Shown: positions 58,529-64,000 of the stretch, in pieces
Position numbering within the stretch: position 1 is the stretch's first letter
Layout of the letters: the number at the start of each line of letters is the position of its first letter
Source: Rostrohypoxylon terebratum
Taxonomy: Eukaryota > Ascomycota > Sordariomycetes > Xylariales > Hypoxylaceae
DNA length: 64,000 nucleotides
Reading direction: 5' to 3'
NCBI GenBank assembly: GCA_022497145.1
Contig: MU385869.1
Location: 186,001 to 250,000, forward strand
Notes under the pieces: model-generated
Databases searched by the model: none
Seen by the model: only the letters and a program-made list of their open reading frames with translations
Told to the model about the DNA's origin: nothing
Program-made: the position numbers and the translations under genes

Positions 58529-61500
58529 ATGCCTACCCCAGGCAAAGACAGTCACGGAGAGGATTCGAAAGTGGCCCAGCCTCTACAAGACATAGACCTA
58601 ACCATGGCTGAAAAGGGAGCTGGACAAGCTTCCTTCTCATCCGACGCGTCTTCTGTTGAAGATGATGACACGCGGGTAGCTACGCTGGCAAGGACCCTTA
58701 CTCGTGAGACTACTCACTTCCAAGGCGTCAACCCCTTTCTAGATAAAAGACCGGAGCTCGATCCAAACTCTCCCCAGTTCGACGCGAGAAAGTGGGCGAA
58801 AACTCTCTTGCACGCCTTCGCTCAGGAACCTGACAAATTCCCTCGACCCCCTGTCGGTGTCTCCTGGCGTAACCTATGTGTACACGGGTTTGGAAAAGAT
58901 ACCGACTATCAGAAAGACATACTGAATGTCCTCTGGAGAGCACCATTAATCGCTCGAGAATGGATCTCAAGCAGGCAGCAGAAGATCCAGATCCTAGACC
59001 GGTTCGATGGATTAGTTAAGAGTGGTGAAATGGTCTTGGTGCTCGGTCGACCGGGAAGGTAAGCAAACATTGGCCTTCCATTGAGCTCCCCTGTCATCTT
59101 GTCATCTAGTATCTAGATAAAAATACTAATCATTCTGACGATAGTGGCGTGTCAACCTTGCTCAAGACCATTGCTGGACATACTCATGGCCTGTACCTCG
59201 ATCAACAATCTCATATCAACTACCAAGGCATACCATTCGATGTCATGCACAGCCGTTTCCGAGGAGAGGTCATCTATCAAGCAGAGACTGACATCCATTT
59301 CCCTCAATTGACCGTTGGTCAAACACTTCAGTTTGCCGCCTTGGCTCGCACGCCTGAGAACCGTCTGCCAGGAGTCAGTCGGCAGATGTACGCACAGCAT
59401 TTGAGGGATGTGGTGATGGCAGTATTTGGCATATCGCACACCATCAACACGAGGTTGGGCAACGACTTCATCAGAGGAGTGAGTGGCGGCGAGCGAAAGA
59501 GAGTTAGTATCGCTGAAGTTACCTTGAACCAAAGCGCTATCCAGTGCTGGGATAACAGTACTCGAGGACTTGATTCTGCGACTAGTCTTGGGTTCGCGAA
59601 AACTCTCAGATTGTCAACCGAGCTTGGGGAGACCGCAGCCATTGTCGCAATGTATCAAGCCTCGCAGCCAGCTTACGATGTAAGTGCATGAAACTTGTGC
59701 CAACATTTGATATTACATATCTCACACATCAGCAGGTTTTTGATAAAGTCGCCGTTCTATATGAAGGAAGACAGATATACTTTGGTCATAAAGACGAGGC
59801 TAAGAAATACTTCACCGATCTTGGATATCACTGCCCCGACCGTCAAACGACAGCCGATTTTCTGACCTCTCTCACAAACCCGTCCGAACGAGTAGTCCAA
59901 CCTGGCTTTGAAGATAGAGTTCCGCGTACCCCCAATGAGTTTGCAGAAGTATGGAAGTCTAGCGAGTCACGAGCTAATCTCCTAAGGGAGATTGAGGCCT
60001 TCGAACAGGAATACCCAACAAATGGCCAGTATTACGAGATATTAAAGAAATCTAGAAAGGCGAAACAGGCAGCATTCACGTAAGTCTTCCTGGAAACTAT
60101 CTATCACGCTCGTGGATGCAGCAACTCACCAACGTATCCATAGGAGGAACAAGAGTCCTTTCACTATCTCCACCCCCATGCAAATTCGTTTGTGCATGAC
60201 CCGAGGGTTCCAGCGCATGATGGGAGATAAAACTTTCGTTGTCGCTACTGTCCTGGCTAATTTGGTAATATCTCTGGTGCTTGGAAGCATTTACTACAAG
60301 CTGGCCCCTGTCGCGGAGAGCATGAATAGTAGATGCGTCCTCATCTATTTCGCTATCGTCTTCAATGCCCTGAGCAGTGCCCTGGAGGTAATGTACCCCC
60401 TTGATACGCGTGTTGGAGTTGGAAAATTGACGATTTCAGATATTCTCCCTCTACGCCCAACGACCCATAGTAGAGAAACAGTCTCGCTACGCGCTATACC
60501 ATCCTTTCGCTGAAGCAGTGTCTTCCACAATATGCGAACTGCCCGTTAAGATCATCTCCGTCCTCTGTTTCAATATCCCCTTGTACTTCATGGCTCAATT
60601 GAGGCAGGAGGCAGGTGCATTCTTCATATTCTTGCTATTTGCATTCACTGCGACGTTCACCATGTCCATGATTCTTCGGACTATCGCGCAAACCTCTCGA
60701 ACCATCCAACAAGCGATCACCCCTGCGGCTATCTTCATATTGGGTTTGGTTATCTATACCGGATTTGTTCTTCCGACACGATACATGCAGGGTTGGCTTA
60801 GATGGATCAATTATTTGGACCCGATCTCCTACGCATATGAGAGTCTTGTCGCCAATGAATTTTCTAACCGTAATTTCCCATGTACTATGTTCGTGCCAAT
60901 GGGAGGTCCGTATGCAAATGCTACTCCATTGGAAAGGACATGCTCAATTGCGGGCGCCTTACCTGGAGAAGATTTCGTCAGTGGTGATGTATTCATGAAT
61001 GGGAACTTTGGATTTTACCATTCGCACATCTGGAGGTAAGCCAATTATCGGAAGTCTCAGCCAAAAGGAAAGTGCCTATTTACTCACGCTTTCATAGGAA
61101 TTTTGGAATTCTCATTGGATACATCATCTTCTTTACAGCTGTCTACATGATTGCCGCGGAATATTTCTCACTTGAGGTTTCTAAGGGTGAAGTCCTTGTC
61201 TTTCGTCGAAACCATAAATCATCCGAAACCGTGAAAGGACGGGGCGATGAAGAGTCTGGACCTTCCGGTGTTCCAGGCAGCAAGAGACAGAGAGATAGCG
61301 ATGTTTCTGGTACTATTGGCGCCCAAATTCAAAATCAAAACTCGATCTTCCATTGGTCTGATGTCTGTTACGATATCACCATAAAGGGCCAACCTAGACG
61401 CATCTTGGACCACGTCGATGGGTGGATTAAACCCGGAACGTTAACAGCACTAATGGTATGTTTTTGATAACCCTGCCGATGCCCTCATGCAATTGCTAAC

Positions 61501-63553
61501 TTGGATGTAGGGAGCTACTGGAGCCGGGAAAACAACCCTTCTTGATGTATTGGCCAACCGTGTAACCATGGGTGTTGTCAGCGGCGATATCATGGTCAAT
61601 GGAATTCCTCGCGGCAATTCTTTCCAGAGGCAAACCGGTTATGTTCAGCAACAGGATATCCATCTTGAAACGGCAACCATTCGAGAAGCCTTGCGGTTCA
61701 GTGCAGCTCTTCGACAACCCTTCAGCGTTCCGATAGAAGAAAAGAATGCTTACGTTGAGGAAGTTATCAAACTCCTAGACATGGAAGCATATGCAGACGC
61801 AATCATTGGAGTTCCTGGCGAAGGTATGACCCTCCTCTCAAACCAATTAATTATTATTAGTAGTACCTAGCTAACATGGATCTTAGGTTTGAACGTCGAG
61901 CAACGTAAACGTCTGACTATTGGAGTCGAGCTTGCTGCCAAACCAGAACTTCTCGTCTTCTTTGATGAGCCGACTTCAGGATTAGATAGCCAGACGGCAT
62001 GGTCGATCACAAGCCTTTTAAGGAAGCTATCTGATAATGGCCAAGCGATCCTGTGTACGATTCACCAACCTTCGGCAATGCTATTCCAACAGTTCGATCG
62101 GCTATTACTGCTAAGCTTCGGGGGCAAGACGGTGTACTTCGGGGACATCGGGCCTAATGCTGAGACACTCACTAGTTACTTCGAGCGAAACGGAGGCAGC
62201 CTTTGCGGTAAAAGCGAAAACCCTGCTGAATGGATGCTACGAGTGATCGGAGCCGCGCCCGGAGCTCATGCTGACCGAAACTGGCACGAAGTTTGGCGCA
62301 ATAGCCAAGAATACGAAGCCGTGAAGAAGGAACTTAGAGTCATGGAATTAGGTCAGCCAAGCACTGAAAGCGTGCATCGGGATGTCGAAACAACCAGCGC
62401 ATATTACGCGACTCCCTTCTACTACCAATTCTTCCTATGCACGAAGCGGGTGTTTGAACAATACTGGCGCACTCCGTCATACATCTACGCTAAGTTGATC
62501 CTCTGTGGTGGCACGGTAAGTACCTAGAATAAAAGCCTCGACTATTTGATACCATACTAACGTAGATGATAGTCTCTTTTCATCGGAGTATCCTTTTACA
62601 AATCTCACTTGTCACTCTCTGGTCTCCAAAACCAAATGTTCGCCATTTTCATGTTGCTCGTCATCTTCGCCTTCCTCGTATATCAGACCATGCCTCAATT
62701 CCTCCTCCAGCGACAACAATACGAAGGACGCGAACGATCGTCTCGAATCTACTCGTGGTACACTTTCCTCCTGGCCAATATGGTTGTCGAGCTACCATGG
62801 AGCACGATCGCATCGCTCTTAGTCTTTATTCCGTTCTATTACCTCGTTGGCATGAACAACAACGCAATCGAGACGGATGCTGTTACTGAGCGAGGCGGGC
62901 TTATGTTCCTACTCACATGGTCATTCTTGATTTTTGAGTCCACCTTTGCGGACATGGTTATCTCTGGCTGCGAAACGTCCGAAGTTGGTGCCGTCCTCGC
63001 GCTGTTCCTGTTCGCCATGTCTTTGATATTTTCAGGGTGAGTTAAATGCTGTCGACATCAATCCCTACCTACCTGGGAACCGGTTGCTAATTATTCTCGC
63101 AGTGTCATGGTGCCCAAGAGTTCCCTTCCTGGATTTTGGATCTTTATGTACCGCGTCTCACCGCTTACATATATCATCAGCGCTATGTTATCTGTCGGTG
63201 TTGCGAACCATAGCGTCCAATGCGATGAGATCGAGCTCTTGAGCTTCCAACCCCCACCAGGACAGACATGTGGCGACTACATGACCCCTTATAACTCGGT
63301 CGCATTCGGAGCCGTCTATAACCCGGACGCGACTTCCAACTGCCAATTCTGTTCTCTATCGAATACGAACATTTTCCTTGCGACGGTCGACTCATACTAT
63401 GGTGAAAGATGGCGCAACCTCGGCCTAATATGGGCGTATATTGTTTTCAACGTCGGCGCTGCTCTGTTCATCTACTGGGTTGCTCGAGTTCCCAAGAACT
63501 CTAGCTGGAATGCTATCGAGAAAGCTAAACAGCTAATTTCTAAGAAGCCCTAA
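58529..63553 (+). CDS. PDR-type ABC transporter (ABCG, full size, 1,487 aa)
   Basis: Ten exons: 58529-59058, 59145-59679, 59736-60079, 60144-60387, 60440-61035, 61098-61455, 61511-61823, 61887-62515, 62573-63036 and 63103-63553; lengths sum to 4,464 nt. The order is (NBD-TMD)x2 as in Cdr1/Pdr5. NBD1: Walker A GRPGSGVSTLLKT (the last residues differ from the usual GCSTLLK), signature VSGGERKRVS, and Walker B region CWDNSTRGLDSAT. NBD2: Walker A GATGAGKTTLLDVL, diverged signature LNVEQRKRLTIGVEL, and Walker B LLVFFDEPTSGLDS. This asymmetric NBD pattern is normal for fungal PDR pumps. A cysteine-containing loop (CDEIELLSF and CGDYM) precedes the last helices. It would export hydrophobic compounds at the plasma membrane. 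An upstream non-ATG extension of the frame exists; the ATG at 58529 was used. Confidence 0.95.
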
Positions 63554-64000
63554 ATTTTATCAGAATATTTTAGCACAAATCGTGTGTTAGCGCAGTTTCG
63601 CGCTGGACATCGCTCTTTACGAGTACTTCGATAGACTCTACTTTTCTTTTTACTCGAGTAGATTGTCTCTCATTATAGATTTTCTTACACCTAGCCACAC
63701 TAGAACTTCCAAGATTTCACCTATCAACGGGCCTTTTATTAAATGGTTATTCGGGGAATGGTTATAACATCATGTATATAATAAAGTATTCGTAGATTAG
63801 GTCACCTAATCAAATTACTTTCACGTTAGGGCTCCTTTACGTTTCGAGACTCAGCTCCCATGCCTGACCTTATCAATATCAAGATAGGGCTAAATCTGGC
63901 ATCACTGCAAGCACTGGGCACTGGGCAGCTGGTCTCTCTATCACTCTATCACTCTATCACTAGTGTTATCGTGATGGCTTCATAACATTATCTCTTGGCG
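63554..64000. other. 3' flank of the ABC gene
   Basis: No gene is seen. It contains a tandem CTCTATCAC repeat (three copies) at about 63935-63961. Confidence 0.6.

Noticed and set aside
1..64000. CRISPR arrays, rRNA genes and intact transposase genes
   Set aside because: None seen; regularly spaced identical repeats, rRNA sequence and transposase motifs are absent, and the host is a eukaryote.

Overview
The window is nuclear DNA of a filamentous ascomycete (Pezizomycotina; the sordariomycete/xylarialean character is a guess). The reasons are many short GT-AG introns (about 48-220 nt), Zn2Cys6 regulators, a fungal PDR-type ABC pump, a peroxisomal crotonase, and wide intergenic regions full of short TACCTAGGTA-like palindromes. 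All intron models below were spliced by eye; most were checked by reading frame and conserved motifs.

Layout. 1-17 kb is mostly housekeeping: branchpoint-bridging protein (-, partial), a Ure2-type glutathione S-transferase (-), a long-N-terminus Rho/Ras-like GTPase with one in-frame TAG (+), a peroxisomal enoyl-CoA hydratase/isomerase (+), a 1,909-aa DH/PH-like scaffold (+) and a small conserved protein (-). 19-26 kb holds a CHK/APH-like kinase gene with one in-frame TAG (+), a SAP-domain Tho1/SARNP-like protein (+), an unrecognised two-exon gene (+) and a METTL-type methyltransferase (+). 26.7-30 kb holds a TA-flanked MITE and, just beyond it, the most striking gene of the window: an 840-aa single-exon borosin-type peptide alpha-N-methyltransferase (-). 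Its catalytic half is OphMA-like, but a roughly 460-residue extension follows, ending in an Ala/Val/Glu repeat tail. 32-46 kb has a Mug190/tricalbin-like SMP-C2 protein (+), a Zn2Cys6 regulator (+), a small nuclear-type hypothetical (-) and an ammonium permease (-). 45.4-50 kb is a gene desert. 50-64 kb is accessory: a decaying aminoglycoside-phosphotransferase-like gene (-), a dimeric alpha/beta-barrel (ABM-like) protein (-), two Zn2Cys6 regulators (one +, one -) and a complete ten-exon PDR transporter (+) transcribed divergently from the second regulator.

How they may work together. The regulator/ABC pair shares a 574-bp promoter with two CGG/CCG palindromes, which suggests a locally controlled efflux unit; the ABM-like protein, the other regulator and the broken kinase may be parts of the same or a degraded accessory locus. 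The borosin gene has no visible protease, macrocyclase or oxidase beside it, so either it acts alone (self-methylation of its own tail) or its partners lie elsewhere. Three separate genes each carry exactly one in-frame TAG in an otherwise open frame; recent pseudogenisation is the simplest reading.
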